DNA from: Batkoa obscura
Lineage: Eukaryota; Entomophthoromycota; Entomophthoromycetes; Entomophthorales; Batkoaceae
Reading direction: 5' to 3'
DNA: 64,000 nucleotides
Assembly (NCBI GenBank): GCA_030770535.1
Contig: JASVEC010000022.1
Span: 496,001-560,000, forward strand
This document shows, piece by piece, positions 35,178 to 46,231 of the stretch. The number at the start of each line of letters is the position of its first letter. Positions within the stretch are counted from its first letter, which is position 1. A model generated the notes under the pieces. That model worked only from the letters and a program-made list of their open reading frames with translations. It was not told the DNA's origin and made no database searches. Both the position numbers and the translations under genes were made by a program.

Positions 35178-36822
35178 AGTATATTATTTATTTAGGTAAT
35201 AATAAGAAGATGTGTTAAGAGCTTATTATTATTATAATTTTTATGATATATGGAACTCTAAAGTAATAATTTAATAAAACAAAAGCAAAAAATAAAATTA
35301 ATTATTTATAAAAATATTTCTTATAATCTACTGTTTTTAACGAAAACGTTATAAAATGTTATTAACACAAGGTAAGCTATGTATTTGAATATTAAAAACG
35401 TCAATTCAGGGGTAAATTTTAGTGTCTAAAGCCATATTGAGCTAAATGTAGGCTTATAAAATTCAATTATTATCTTCCCCCAACCAATTTAATGTCAACA
35501 GTTGAATTTTTAAGCTGGAAAAATTATTAAATTAAATTTAACTTTTACCCCACAATTTCCCATCCACCCTTATTTGTTGTTAGCTAATAATCATTAGCGA
35601 TAGTATGGGGTCAACAAAAATTCAAAGAAATTAATTTTATAGAATAACGTACCCCCGATTATCGCTATTTTATAGTTAAATAGCACTTGTTATTATTATG
35701 TAAAAAGATTTTTAAATTTTACAATATTTATAAAAACAAGACGTTAAGGATGGTAAATATTCAAATTAAAGTATAAATTAGAGAGACTATTAGGTTTCGC
35801 ATTCTAATCTTACTTTTTAGTTAACTAAAAATAATTTAAAGCATGCTTTCAATTTAAAAATTATCTCAATCTCTTTCATTGTTATTGATATTCTTACAAT
35901 TACTGTTTTATTCTAAAAAACACATTCTTGAATTTCTTTAAAGTCTATTTTAATTGTTATCTTATACCTGATTATAAAAAAACGATGGCTAATAAATCAT
36001 ATACTAACGTTTTGAACATTGATAAGCGTATATATAAAAATCTATAAACTGTAGATTAATTAATCATAGTTTTTTTTAGTATCAAAAATTTTATGATTAG
36101 CATTTAAATATCATGAACTTTATTCAAGAATACATCAATTGTAGCGGTACATATTAAAGACTTTTAAAAAGGAATGCATTATCTTATTATTAAAATTCAT
36201 GTACTCCACTAATATAGTTATTAAAACAGAATTCGTTGTATTTCTTAATTTATGCTATTGGTAATAGAAAATATCTTTGTTAGATTGTTGTACATCTATT
36301 TTTAAACATTTTTAAAATATTAATAACTAGAATTATAGAAGTTGGCTTACAACTAAAGCCATTATTAATACGAATACTTAACATAAACAATCTTGAATTA
36401 CTATTAACAGTAATTTTTACTATATGCCTTTCTACTTTAATTATTTGGTTCAAGAAATTTAATATTAATGTTTTAGTACTTATTATGGTTTATTGTTAAT
36501 TTATATGATTGTTATTTTAGCTAAAAGAATAATAATTGTATAACTTAAATTTCAGTTTATATTTAAGTGTTATATTATTTGGAACATTCTGTATGCACTA
36601 CAATGTAATTTATCACATTTACACTATTATTAGAACCCAACTACTATCATTATAAAGTGCTATATAGAAAATAAAATTTATTGTATTGGCAAATGATTAT
36701 TTAATTTAGTGGCTTTAAAAAGTTCAATACAGTTTAATTTAATTGGCTCGTTCATGTAGAGAAAAAATGATGATTATATCAAATTAGGGGTAACTAAAAA
36801 CTAAGATTAGTTTTTATTTACA
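35178..36822. other. Divergent intergenic region upstream of FKS and VMA10
   Basis: About 1.6 kb between head-to-head genes, holding both promoters. No repeats or RNA genes recognised. Confidence 0.5.
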
Positions 36823-37340
36823 ATGGTAATTTTTAGTTAAAGTATGAGAAATAAATATTAACTATTAAAGTCATCATCAAGTTCTCAAGGCATCCAAACT
36901 CTACTTGAAGCTGAAAAAGAAGCTTCAAAAATTGTAGAAAAAGCCCGTCAATGTAATTAATAAATTAATAAATTAATAAATGATTAATTACTAATGATTT
37001 ATAGATCGCACACAAAGACTTAAGGAAGCACGTTTAGAAGCATCAAAAGAGATCGATGCTCTTAAGCAAAAAAAGAATCAGGACTTTCAAGAGTTCGAAA
37101 AACAAGTAAGTATTTTATTAACTATCATTATTATTTATAATAATCATTTTTTTTAAAAAGCATCTTGGTTCAACTGATGATGTAGTAAAATCAATTAGTG
37201 AAGAGACCAAAGTTAAAGTTAGTGAAATCAAAGAATTGTATAATAAAAATAAGGATTCTGTTGCTCAAAAACTTATTGAAACTGTCTTGAATGTTAAGCC
37301 TGAACCACATCGTAACTCTAAGTTCGAGTCTACTGCTTAG
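36823..37340 (+). CDS. VMA10: V-type proton ATPase subunit G
   Basis: Four exons (36823-36825, 36871-36952, 37005-37105 and 37161-37340) give 121 residues, close to yeast Vma10 (114). The first coding exon is only the ATG, joined to SSSSSQGIQTLLEAEKEA. The conserved start LLEAEKEASKIVEKARQYR and the long charged helix that follows are typical of subunit G. It pairs with subunit E in the peripheral stalk that holds the ATPase head against the membrane sector of the vacuolar proton pump. The C-terminus KLIETVLNVKPEPH also matches the family. Confidence 0.93.
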
Positions 37341-38141
37341 GTAATAAAGCGAGAGCATTTTTTATAAGGAATGGATTTATATTTGTTTAAGAATTAAGTT
37401 TATTGACAATTTTAAATGAATTATAGCTTTATATTTAAATAATATACTTAATTATCACATTGATTGTATTAGCTGTTATACTAATTTAAGAATAAAACAC
37501 ATATACCAAATAGTGTAAGTCTTAATTTTTTCTATTTTTGAATAATCACAACCCTTAGCCTTTTTCCCATTTATTTATGATAGAAACAAACCGTAATTTG
37601 ATACTTTTTCAAATAATATTTATTATAGATTTGACCTAAAATTGTATACTCAAATCAAACAATTTTTTCTGAGACTTTGATAAGAATAAACTCATTAAAC
37701 TAATAAAGGCAAACCCAGCTATTTTATTGTTTTAAATTTATCATTTTAAATTATGATAGTATACTTTATATTTTAAATATTAATATACAAAATTAGTTAT
37801 TGACCGTGTATAAGTACAAACAATATCTAATCTTAAACATGTAAGTATTATGATTATTAAACTAAGATTTTAATATTAGATAAAAAAGATTACGTTATTT
37901 TAAAGTAATTGTATAATATACAATAGTTAGACATTTAACTTATTTAACAATACAATTCAAAGTATCAAATAATAATCAAAGTGGAGGTTTTTATAGGTTA
38001 ATTAAACATTTCACATGTAGTGACTGATTAGCTTAAGTGCCTAAAAAGCATGATTTTTAATTGCAATATTGATTTCATTGGTCTAAAAATGGATAAGATA
38101 AAAATGAAAAAATCAATTTAAAGTTTTAAAGATATTAAAAA
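37341..38141. other. Intergenic region
   Basis: About 800 bp of AT-rich DNA between two genes on the same strand. No extra feature recognised. Confidence 0.5.
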
Positions 38142-38990
38142 ATGGTAGACGAAGTCGATTTAGAAAAAGTATATAAAATAAGTTTATTAGAAAGTGAGAA
38201 TTCTAAAAAAGTATTAGAAAGTATTAAAGTAATAGAGCAAGCCTTGGAAGTTTATGGGTAATTGAAAAGTTTGTTATTTTAAAAGCAAACTAATATTTTA
38301 TTTAGAGTTAATGGGGTAGCTTTAAGCTTTAATGGTGGCAAAGATTGTACAGTAATATTAAGTTTATTTTTAGCTGTAAGAAATAGATATTTAAAACAAA
38401 AAAAAGCAGTACCTGCTTTTTATATTAATACTCCAAACCCATTTAAAGAAATTGAAGAATTTGTTGATAAATGTGAAAAACAACATAATATATTATTATA
38501 TCGAATGAATGGTCCTTTAAAAATGGGTCTTGGTGAATTTTTGGAGAAACATAAAGAAATTAAAGCTGTTTTAATAGGTACCCGTAAAACAGACCCTTTT
38601 GCAGGTAATTATCACAATAAATATAATCTTCATAAATGGCTTAAAAAATTTATAGAAGATTTGAACTTTTTTAATTGTACAAGTGAAGGCTGGCCTAAAG
38701 TAATGAGAATTCATCCTATTATTTTTTGGGATTATAAAATGGTATGGTGGTTTTTACGAGAATTAAATATACCATATTGCAAATTATATGACGAAGGGTA
38801 AGTTTATCATATTAATATATGTTATTCATCAAATTAACAAAAAAATAGCTACACTTCTCTGGGAGATCGTAACAACACTGTCAAAAACCCTAAGCTTAAA
38901 AATGAATTGACTGGTGAATTCGAGCCTGCCTATAAATTATTAGAAGATAGACATGAAAGGGATGGAAGGATTAAAAATGTTAATAAATAA
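38142..38990 (+). CDS. FAD1: FAD synthase (FMN adenylyltransferase, PAPS-reductase fold)
   Basis: Three exons (38142-38257, 38306-38797 and 38849-38990) give 249 residues. The PP-loop is SFNGGKDCT, followed by FYINTPNPFKEIEEFV, VLIGTRKTDPFAG, RIHPIIFWDYKMVWWFLR and GYTSLGDRNNT, all diagnostic of eukaryotic Fad1. It adenylates FMN with ATP to make FAD in the cytosol. The length is near the yeast enzyme (306), missing mainly variable terminal parts. It is convergent with the pyroglutamyl-peptidase gene, only 38 bp apart. Confidence 0.94.
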
Positions 38991-39028
38991 TCATTAATAA
39001 AATTTATGTACTGATAATTGCTTGTTTT

Positions 39029-39724
39029 TTATTTTTCAAAGTTTGGCAATTGGGTAACAATTTCTTTAATTGCTTGAGTTAAAGCTGCATAGGGATAAGG
39101 GCTAGGTGGAATAGGTACGTGAACAAATAAAGCTTTAGTTAATTTAACATTATTTAATTTGGCTTCAGCTAATGAACAGAAAAGAGTATATTCGCAAAGA
39201 TATCTACCAGCATCATTACTTGGAAAACATAACTTAAAACCTCTTTGATTTAAAGCTTCACTTAATTTAACACCATCAAATAAACAATCTAAATGATATT
39301 CTTTCTTCTCTTTTACATATTTTTCGGGAACTAAATGGGTTTCTGGAATATAACCTTGATTGTCTTTTTTCATATAGCCATAACTATTAGCTAAAGTTTC
39401 AATCGCTATTTTATTTGGCAAGCCTTGACCAACATGAATTATATAGTCATAAATATTTTTGGAATGTAAAGTTGGTACTATTTTTTCGATTTCTTTATAC
39501 TCCACAGGTAACCTAATGCAATCAATCCCAAACTCAAATTCATGATTATCTCCATATAAACTTCGACCATTTAAATCTTTAATGCATTCCCAACTTGGGT
39601 TAAACTCGGGTATTGGGGTACCAAAAGGCTATAAAATATAAATAAAATAAAACTATACATAAAATTCTATTACTTCAAATCCAGTTAATAACACCTTGTA
39701 TTTTCTTAAAGATTCTTGTACCAT
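39029..39724 (-). CDS. Pyroglutamyl-peptidase I (C15 cysteine peptidase)
   Basis: Two exons (39674-39724 and 39029-39628) with a 45-bp intron give 216 residues, a standard length for the family. The N-terminal VLLTGFEPFG and NPSWECIK blocks match. The catalytic triad is present: E94 (IAIETLANS), C162 (DAGRYLCEY) and H187 (ALFVHVP). The enzyme removes N-terminal pyroglutamate from peptides in the cytosol. The 3' ends of this gene and FAD synthase nearly abut. The start codon lies directly before the conserved beta-strand, leaving a leader of about ten residues. Confidence 0.92.
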
Positions 39725-39900
39725 TTTATAGGATATCAAAACAACAAAATAACTAATTAATTTTATTTATAAATAGTAATAGAATAATTAATGATAATCA
39801 CAGCTATGATATTATCCCTTAATAGTTCTAAGTAACCTACTGATAATGATCTTATTTTATATTTTATAATAAATTTTATATGTTTGTAGATAATAAAAAA

Positions 39901-39972
39901 TCTCGGGTAGTATAGTGGTGAGTATCCCCGCCTGTCACGCGGGAGACCGGGGTTCAATTCCCCGCTCGAGAG
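39901..39972 (+). tRNA. tRNA-Asp (GTC)
   Basis: A 72-nt cloverleaf with no intron. The acceptor stem TCTCGGG pairs with CTCGAGA through one G-U, with discriminator G. The anticodon stem is CCCGC/GCGGG with loop CTGTCAC, placing GTC at 39934-39936. The T-arm contains GGTTCAATTCC. A T4 run at 39987-39990 can end Pol III transcription. Confidence 0.95.
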
Positions 39973-41377
39973 TCAACAAAGATATGTTTTGAATTCGTAT
40001 ACTTTTTCAATAATAATTTTACATTCTTATGATATGATATTACATCTATTAGGTTTCAAAGGTTATTTAAATGCAATCCGTTATCGAATATCACTTTATT
40101 TTTTGTATCGATAAAATGATAGTTAGGATTTAAAGATTTTAAAGTAGTTGATCTGTAAATTAATTTTATTTTTTGATTAACTTTTTATTGTTTGAAATTT
40201 TGTATCGAATGTATATAATTTTTTATAAGTATAATAGTATTGGTATTTAGAAACATTCAATTAATAAAATTGGTTAGAAATTTATTGATTTGATGAACAG
40301 TGTGATGTTTTAAATAATAGTAAATCAAAGGGTATTATAATTATTTTATTAGTCTTTTTAAAATCAAATATGGGAGTTGTCATTTGTTAATTAATTTTCA
40401 ATTTTTTATACACGTAAAATAAGAAAGATTATTAGTAAAATATTAGAATAAAAGGCATACCTATAGACTATTTTTGATAAAGAATTGAGATAGCTAAATA
40501 GTTTTTAAAGTAAAAAAGTCAATCATACTTATTATGATGTTCTTGGTTTTCAAAGTATATTATAGTCTTGTTTCAAAAGCAAATATATTTAGCGTGGATT
40601 TGATGAAGTAGGAAAGTGTTATGAGACGGAATATTTGCCCAATTACTAACGATTTCTGGAATATTTGCTAATAACTGGTAAATATTCCGCGCCATCACAC
40701 TTTTCCACTTTATCAAATATGTTGGTTTTGAATGAAAATAAATAAAATATCAATATTTTTATTTTAATGAAATTGAGGTTCATATTTTCAGGGTAAGAAA
40801 GTAAAAAATTAAGCTTAAATAAATTCTTGATTTCTATTAAACTAAAAATTTCGACCCCACATTATTGAGATTATTAATGTGACTACTTTTTTTTACAATG
40901 ACCAATCAGATAACAAATTTTCGAAAATATTGAACTTGTATTGAATAAAAAAAAGAACTAAATTTTCACACCCATCGGTAATTAGATGAAACCATATACT
41001 TTATATAGCGATTTTCTAAGTAATTTTATTATGTTAAAATCAACAAATAGTATTAGTAGTCCTTATATAAATGTAATCAAAACCAATTTTAGATTCAAGC
41101 CGCATAACAAAATGGATAAAACATGAATTTTTGACTGATTTAAATTTTGTAAATTCAAATAATTAACTTTCTCTTTCTATTTTCTTGATATACTTGATCA
41201 TTTTATTTTGATTAAAGTTTTATTATAGAGGTATATTTCAATAATTAAAAGCAATACTAACTAATGAATTTTTACTAATACAATAATTCAATTTAGAAGC
41301 CTTTCTTTAATTTTAATAAAAAGAAATTAAAGAAATTAGTTGTTCGGTTATAGTTTAATAATATTTATGTATTGGTT
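39973..41377. other. Intergenic region with a hairpin element
   Basis: AT-rich DNA, gene-free, containing the long inverted repeat at 40598-40718 described separately. Confidence 0.55.
40598..40718. repeat. Hairpin-forming inverted repeat (possible MITE)
   Basis: Arms of about 42 bp (40598-40639 and 40677-40718) are inverted copies with a few mismatches. They share ATTTGATRAAGT, GGAAA-GTG and CGGAATATTT. The loop of 37 bp repeats part of the arm (GGAATATTTGC). No related copy was recognised elsewhere in the window, so the mobile origin is inferred from shape only. Confidence 0.6.
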
Positions 41378-42830
41378 ATGGAAGAATTCACGTTTTTATT
41401 ACCCCGTCCACAATGGCAACCCGATGAAGTATCGAGATATTGCAAACGATGTCATGTCAATTTTTCATTGTTCAATCGAAAGGTAGTATCAATTATATGT
41501 TACTTCTATTAAATATTAATAATTTTAAATAATTTAGCATCACTGTAGGCATTGGTAAAATGATTATAGAAATATTATAAAACAATTTATTGAATAAATC
41601 ATTCAATTTAAGTGGCTTGATCTATTGTAATACTTGTTGTTCAAGAAAAACTTCACTTCGCCAATTAGGTTATCAGGACCCAGTAAAAGTTTGTGAAGAT
41701 TGTTTCGAAGTAGCTTATTTAATATCCTACGTTCTTCAATTGGAATCTAAAAGTACTCAAGTAATTATTAATTTTTATATATTTATAGCAATTTTTTATC
41801 CTTTTTTAAGTTACATGGCGCTCGTGGATTACTTGCTTTATTAGCTAATAAGGATGGTAAATATTACAATACTGCATATGTTAAATAGTATAATATCAAA
41901 AATAATTCATTAGAATCACAAATAAAGATGTTTATTCAAAATGGAGTACTTGATGCATTTATCTTCCTTTCACAAAAGTCATTATCACCAGAGTTACATT
42001 TGCTTTCAACTATAGCGTTAAGATTTTTAATTGAAAATGGTATTACTTTTATAACTAGAATATCAGATTATTAATTTTATTTAGAGTATTTGAAATTTTT
42101 TTTACAATCGAATGCGTCCAATGAACATTCTGGGAAAACATTTAAAAGGTTAATTCGAACAATTACATCAATATTAGAAGTTTATACATTAGTACCCGAA
42201 ATTAAAGGAGATGATATTGGAGTTTATTCCATCCATCGTATCATATTTAATACTATATTATCAGCTAGTAGAATTGTATTAATATCATCTCAATATCCCG
42301 ATTCAGCGTCTATATTGATTAATTCTAGATGGCTTTATTTTTTCTTAGACGGTATGGAACAAGCTATTTATGATTGTGGTTATACTTTAAGAAGAGATAA
42401 ATATTTTAAACCAAATTGTACAAGTCCTTCTTTATTACATGGTTTATTTGATGATCAAAGTGATGGTGTTTCTTATATTACTCCAGCTTCTTCACCTAAT
42501 CCAGATGAATCTCAAATGAATAATTTATCTGCTCCACCAGATGATCTTTGGTTAATTGCACTTGAATTACAAAGTACAGCTGCAAAAGCCATTTTTGTTT
42601 TGTGTCAATCAGGTATATTTTATTTAATTAACTATTAATATTCTAAAACAATTATTATAGCTATAAAATATGACATCCAAGGATTTAATAGTTGTGAAAT
42701 TGCTCATCGTCTCCAACATATTCAATCTTTATATCAACCTTATTATAATAATGAAAACAATAACCACCAATCTTCAGTTAAATCAGCAATGGATACTATT
42801 CAAAATTGTATTGATTTAGTAGGCTTTTAA
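41378..42830 (+). CDS. FYVE zinc-finger protein (PI3P-binding)
   Basis: Seven exons (41378-41482, 41538-41554, 41613-41760, 41811-41856, 41914-42039, 42085-42612 and 42661-42830) give about 379 residues. The FYVE domain is N-terminal: the WxxD motif (WQPDE, residues 13-17), CKRC, the basic RKHHCRHCG core, then CNTC and VCEDC supply all eight zinc ligands. Exon 2 is only 17 bp and encodes part of the basic core. The remaining 300 residues are largely helical-looking with no domain I recognise. FYVE fingers bind phosphatidylinositol 3-phosphate on endosomal or vacuolar membranes, so a role in endosomal traffic is likely. The specific partner is unknown. Confidence 0.9.
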
Positions 42831-43937
42831 TTACTCACTATTTCTGTTTTATATCATCTTATTTATAGATTCTATATCAAAAAAACTTTCTAAAAGTTTT
42901 TAATTCCATTCTTTTATTCTTTTTATTGTCTAATTTAATTATGTCAATTTTATATTATTCTCCTCTTATTCCAATAAACATTTATATTTATATTTATATT
43001 GCTTTTCTTTATTACTTTCTAGTTCTAAATTAAATGAATATATTTAAAATATTAAAACATTTCTAAAAACTAATATTATTTTAAATATTATAAATAAAGA
43101 TGCAGTCATTTTAGTTCAAGTGTACAATATTTGAAAATTTTTTTTGGGAACTATTTGTTTGAATGCATTTTGTTAAAGCTTAATCCTTAGGCTTTAACAA
43201 ATTTATGTCTAAAATCTTATTTTGAAATGAACAGTTCAAAAGCGCAAAATAGAATTAAAATACTTGAAAATAAATAAATTTCTTTTATTAAAACCTCTGG
43301 TAAAATTTAAAATATTGACTTCCAGCTTTTAAAATTATTTTCTAACTTTAAAGTTGGAATTCGATATCGTATGGACTGAGTTAAAGCTGTAAAATTCCAA
43401 AATAAACATTAATTATATTTAATGTAAAGTTTGTTTTTATTTCAGTTTGTTAAGTTGTCAAATGATGATATAACTTGTATAGATGACTATATCTCCGTTT
43501 TAATGTAGATAATGATGTTCTTTATAAGAAGCGTAAAAGTTTTAAATTTAATGAGTTTATAATGAACAATATAAATTCAATGCTATTAATAAATCAAATA
43601 TAAAATCATCATTACTAAATAATAAAAAGGTTGTTATAGCTTTTATTAGTTTTTTAATAGCGTATGTCAAAATGATGATTAAAATTTCAATTTATGGTCA
43701 ATAAATCGGTAAAAAGGCAATTTCTATATAAATCAATATTGTTTCAATAGCTATTTATAATATAAAACATAAAATGGTTATTTATATAAATTCAACTTGA
43801 ATTATGACTAATTTACGGGGGTTAGTTAAATTAAATGATTTTCATTTAAAATTATATAAAATTTAACTAAGGTCTTAAATAGAATATTTAACTGTCTTAT
43901 AACTTGTGATTAATAATTTGAACTAGATCAAAATAAA
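42831..43937. other. Intergenic region
   Basis: AT-rich. The last part (about 43800-43937) is a diverged version of the DNA upstream of the two minus-strand DOPA-like genes, sharing a TTAAATGATTTTCA-like core. Confidence 0.5.
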
Positions 43938-44790
43938 TCGAAAAATCAAAAAGTATATAATGAGTATAAGATTGAATTAAAATATTATAAAACAAATTCA
44001 AATAAACACTTTATCAATTAACACCTATCAACAAACTATATTCAATATGATTACTGATTTTACTGGTCCCATTTCTTACTTTGATGCTCATGTTTATTTT
44101 AAAAATGAAACTGAAGCATCAAAAGCACAAACATTAAGAGAAATGTTATTACAAGAGTTTTATAATATTAGGGCTTATGATTTAAATAACAGTCATAATG
44201 GCGAGTTTCGAATCCAGATCTGTACTAAGAATGAATTTGCTGCTTTATTGCCTTGGTTAACATTGAATCGTAATGATTTAAATATTAAAATTGAACCCAA
44301 AGCAGAAGATGGAATTATGAATAAGGAAAAAACATCCATTTGGCTTGGTGATAAACTTTAGTCTCTTTTTACTGTTATGTAAATATTGTCGTGTACATTA
44401 ATAAATATTATTTTAATATATGTTTTTGTTTTCATTTACTATTTTTAAATCTTTAATTAATATTTGTATATTGTCATTATCTTAAGTTGTTAATAATAGG
44501 AATCAAAGTTTAAATAGGCTACTCAATTTGTATGATATTCAAGCTATATATTACATAAAATTTATACAATTAATCGCTACAAATAAGTTCTAAAATGAAC
44601 TAACAGTATATGGGTTTAATTTAAATGTCAATTTAGCACCTATTTGATCTCACTACACTCTAGAAGAAATTACTGCCAATAATGAGGCTTCTACTTTAAC
44701 TACAATGTTATTCCACGATATACAGTTTACTATTCCCTTCTGTCCTACCAATGCCAAAAGCAGATCTCATTTTACTTCCTATTAGGATCA
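43938..44790 (+). repeat. Inverted duplication, copy A (contains DOPA-like gene)
   Basis: About 850 bp reading as essentially identical to the reverse complement of about 54242-55106. It spans promoter, gene and some 430 bp of 3' flank. Beyond the boundaries the similarity continues at lower level: about 44880-45010 matches the region around 54110-54250, and copy A carries roughly 90 extra bp at 44787-44878. Confidence 0.85.
44047..44361 (+). CDS. DOPA 4,5-dioxygenase-like protein, copy A
   Basis: 104 residues, no intron. The alignment to the DOPA_dioxygen family is clear in AHVYF (H15), in LTLNRNDLNIKI and in the closing SIWLGDKL, where family members have LNRGGL and WLG. The family enzyme is a small extradiol dioxygenase that needs several histidines for metal. 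Here H15 and possibly H50 (NSHNG, at the GPH position) remain. The HPNTGD histidine is replaced by E83 (IEPKAED), and the DH histidine is replaced around N92-K93. Catalysis of ring cleavage is therefore doubtful. A TATATAA box lies at 43954-43960. Its protein is identical to copies B and C. Confidence 0.78.
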   Translation: MITDFTGPISYFDAHVYFKNETEASKAQTLREMLLQEFYNIRAYDLNNSHNGEFRIQICTKNEFAALLPWLTLNRNDLNIKIEPKAEDGIMNKEKTSIWLGDKL

Positions 44791-45573
44791 GTTTACATTA
44801 AAAGTTAAATAAATATTATGATTTATAAGATATAGATGGAAAAACAATAACAATGTTTATAAACTGTATATAAGAACATTCCTAGTAGGATTGAACGCTT
44901 TACCAATTAATCATTTGAATAGAGGTAACTTGAAAGATGATTTTTTGATTTTAAATTATATCTTCTAGTAATGGTAAAGAAAATCAACTTAGATTACGTT
45001 TTAGTGCGTTGTAGGCTAAGATAAACTTAGATTTTGGACCCCAACAACCCACAATTTAAGTTGATTTAGGCAATGGGGCTAAAAGGTGAGGTTGGCTATT
45101 AATAAAATCAAAAGTGTCTTTTTTTTTTGTTTATTTTTAGACCATATTAAAGATATTACTTTATCAATAAAATTTATTAAAGAAAGAGATACTTTTATAG
45201 AATATTTAATTTTATTAGAGTTACTTCTTTTAAATATAATTAATAATGCATATCTATTTATAATAATATGAGGACCCATATGGCAATGAATAAATCAAAA
45301 AGCTGGATCATTAGCTTTAAAACGAATAGTGTACCAACCATAAGAAAGATGTTTTTCAATACTGATAGTATTTTTAGAAAATGATTTTGGAATTCTTTTA
45401 AATAGTTTTTTATTAAATTGTTTTGTTCTAATTAATTATAATAATGAATAAATATAATTTAAAATAATAAAATATTTTTAGTATTATTTAAAAATTAATT
45501 GATTTTTAGACTATTTATTAATTACGTTATCTCATAATATACTTTGTTTTTTTATGTTTTTAATATCATTAAC

Positions 45574-45800
45574 ATTGTGAATGTTGTTACTCAGTGGTAG
45601 GAGTTAAAAGCAGTTCTTGGTTGATCAACTTGCCTTGAGTCGAAGGATCTTAGTTTATATAACTAAGATAGACTTAAATGAATAAGAATAATACGTAATA
45701 ACTTACGAACTATGTAAAACAAATAGAATAGACAATACTACTGTAAAATCTATGTAAGATGCTGTCAGAAAGACTTTAGAGGCTTTATTAATGGTACGAT
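45574..45800 (+). mobile_element. Candidate tRNA-derived SINE, copy 1
   Basis: About 225 bp matching the reverse complement of 51272-51496 at roughly 80% by eye. The head has a Pol III A-box-like TTACTCAGTGGTAGGAG (about 45587-45603) and a B-box-like GAGTCGAAGGATC (about 45637-45649) at tRNA-like spacing of about 46 bp. The body is non-coding, with no clear tail repeat. An MITE follows 11 bp downstream. Confidence 0.55.
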
Positions 45801-45810
45801 ATTTCACAAT

Positions 45811-45911
45811 ATGGGGAGGTGTTTTTTCGTTTAAGAATTTTACTAATAATCTTTCCACTCAAATGGCACTTAATAAATGGAAAGCAATGAAACCAAAAGA
45901 AGCATCCTCAT
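45811..45911 (-). mobile_element. MITE family 1, reverse orientation
   Basis: Ends ATGGGGAGGTGTTTT and GCATCCTCAT, flanked by ATAT on both sides. The family core is readable (CTCAAATGGCACTTAATAAATGG). It lies directly downstream of a SINE copy, as does the shortened MITE at 51141. Confidence 0.75.
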
Positions 45912-46231
45912 ATATTCTTATTAATAATTTATTTTTTAAATTTATAATTTAGTTTAAAAATCAAGTATTAGTTTATATATTAATTTTAATTAATTGTTTT
46001 TTATAATAGTTATATTTGGCATAATAAAGCAACAATTTTTTTATTTTATTTAAAATATTATAAATTTTTAAAAGCTTAAGTTATATTAATATTTGTATAA
46101 TATTATTTTTGATTTATTTTACAATTTAACACAAACTGAAAATGACTCACCATATAAAACTCACTAAAAATAGCCAACATGCATTTAAGATTCCAAAAAC
46201 TATTCATACAACAGAACCATTTTCAACTCTT

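Larger units (their letters stand above)
44791..46231. other. Repeat-rich spacer
   Basis: Holds diverged flank of the inverted duplication (to about 45080), the SINE candidate 45574-45800 and the adjacent MITE 45811-45911. No gene was recognised. Overlapping short frames on both strands at 45079-45279 are AT-driven. Confidence 0.55.

Noticed and set aside
39763-39957. Open frame antisense to tRNA-Asp
   Set aside because: It overlaps a convincing tRNA gene on the other strand and owes part of its length to it.
45079-45279. Overlapping open frames on both strands
   Set aside because: Mirror-image AT-rich frames with no coding character, inside decayed duplication flank.
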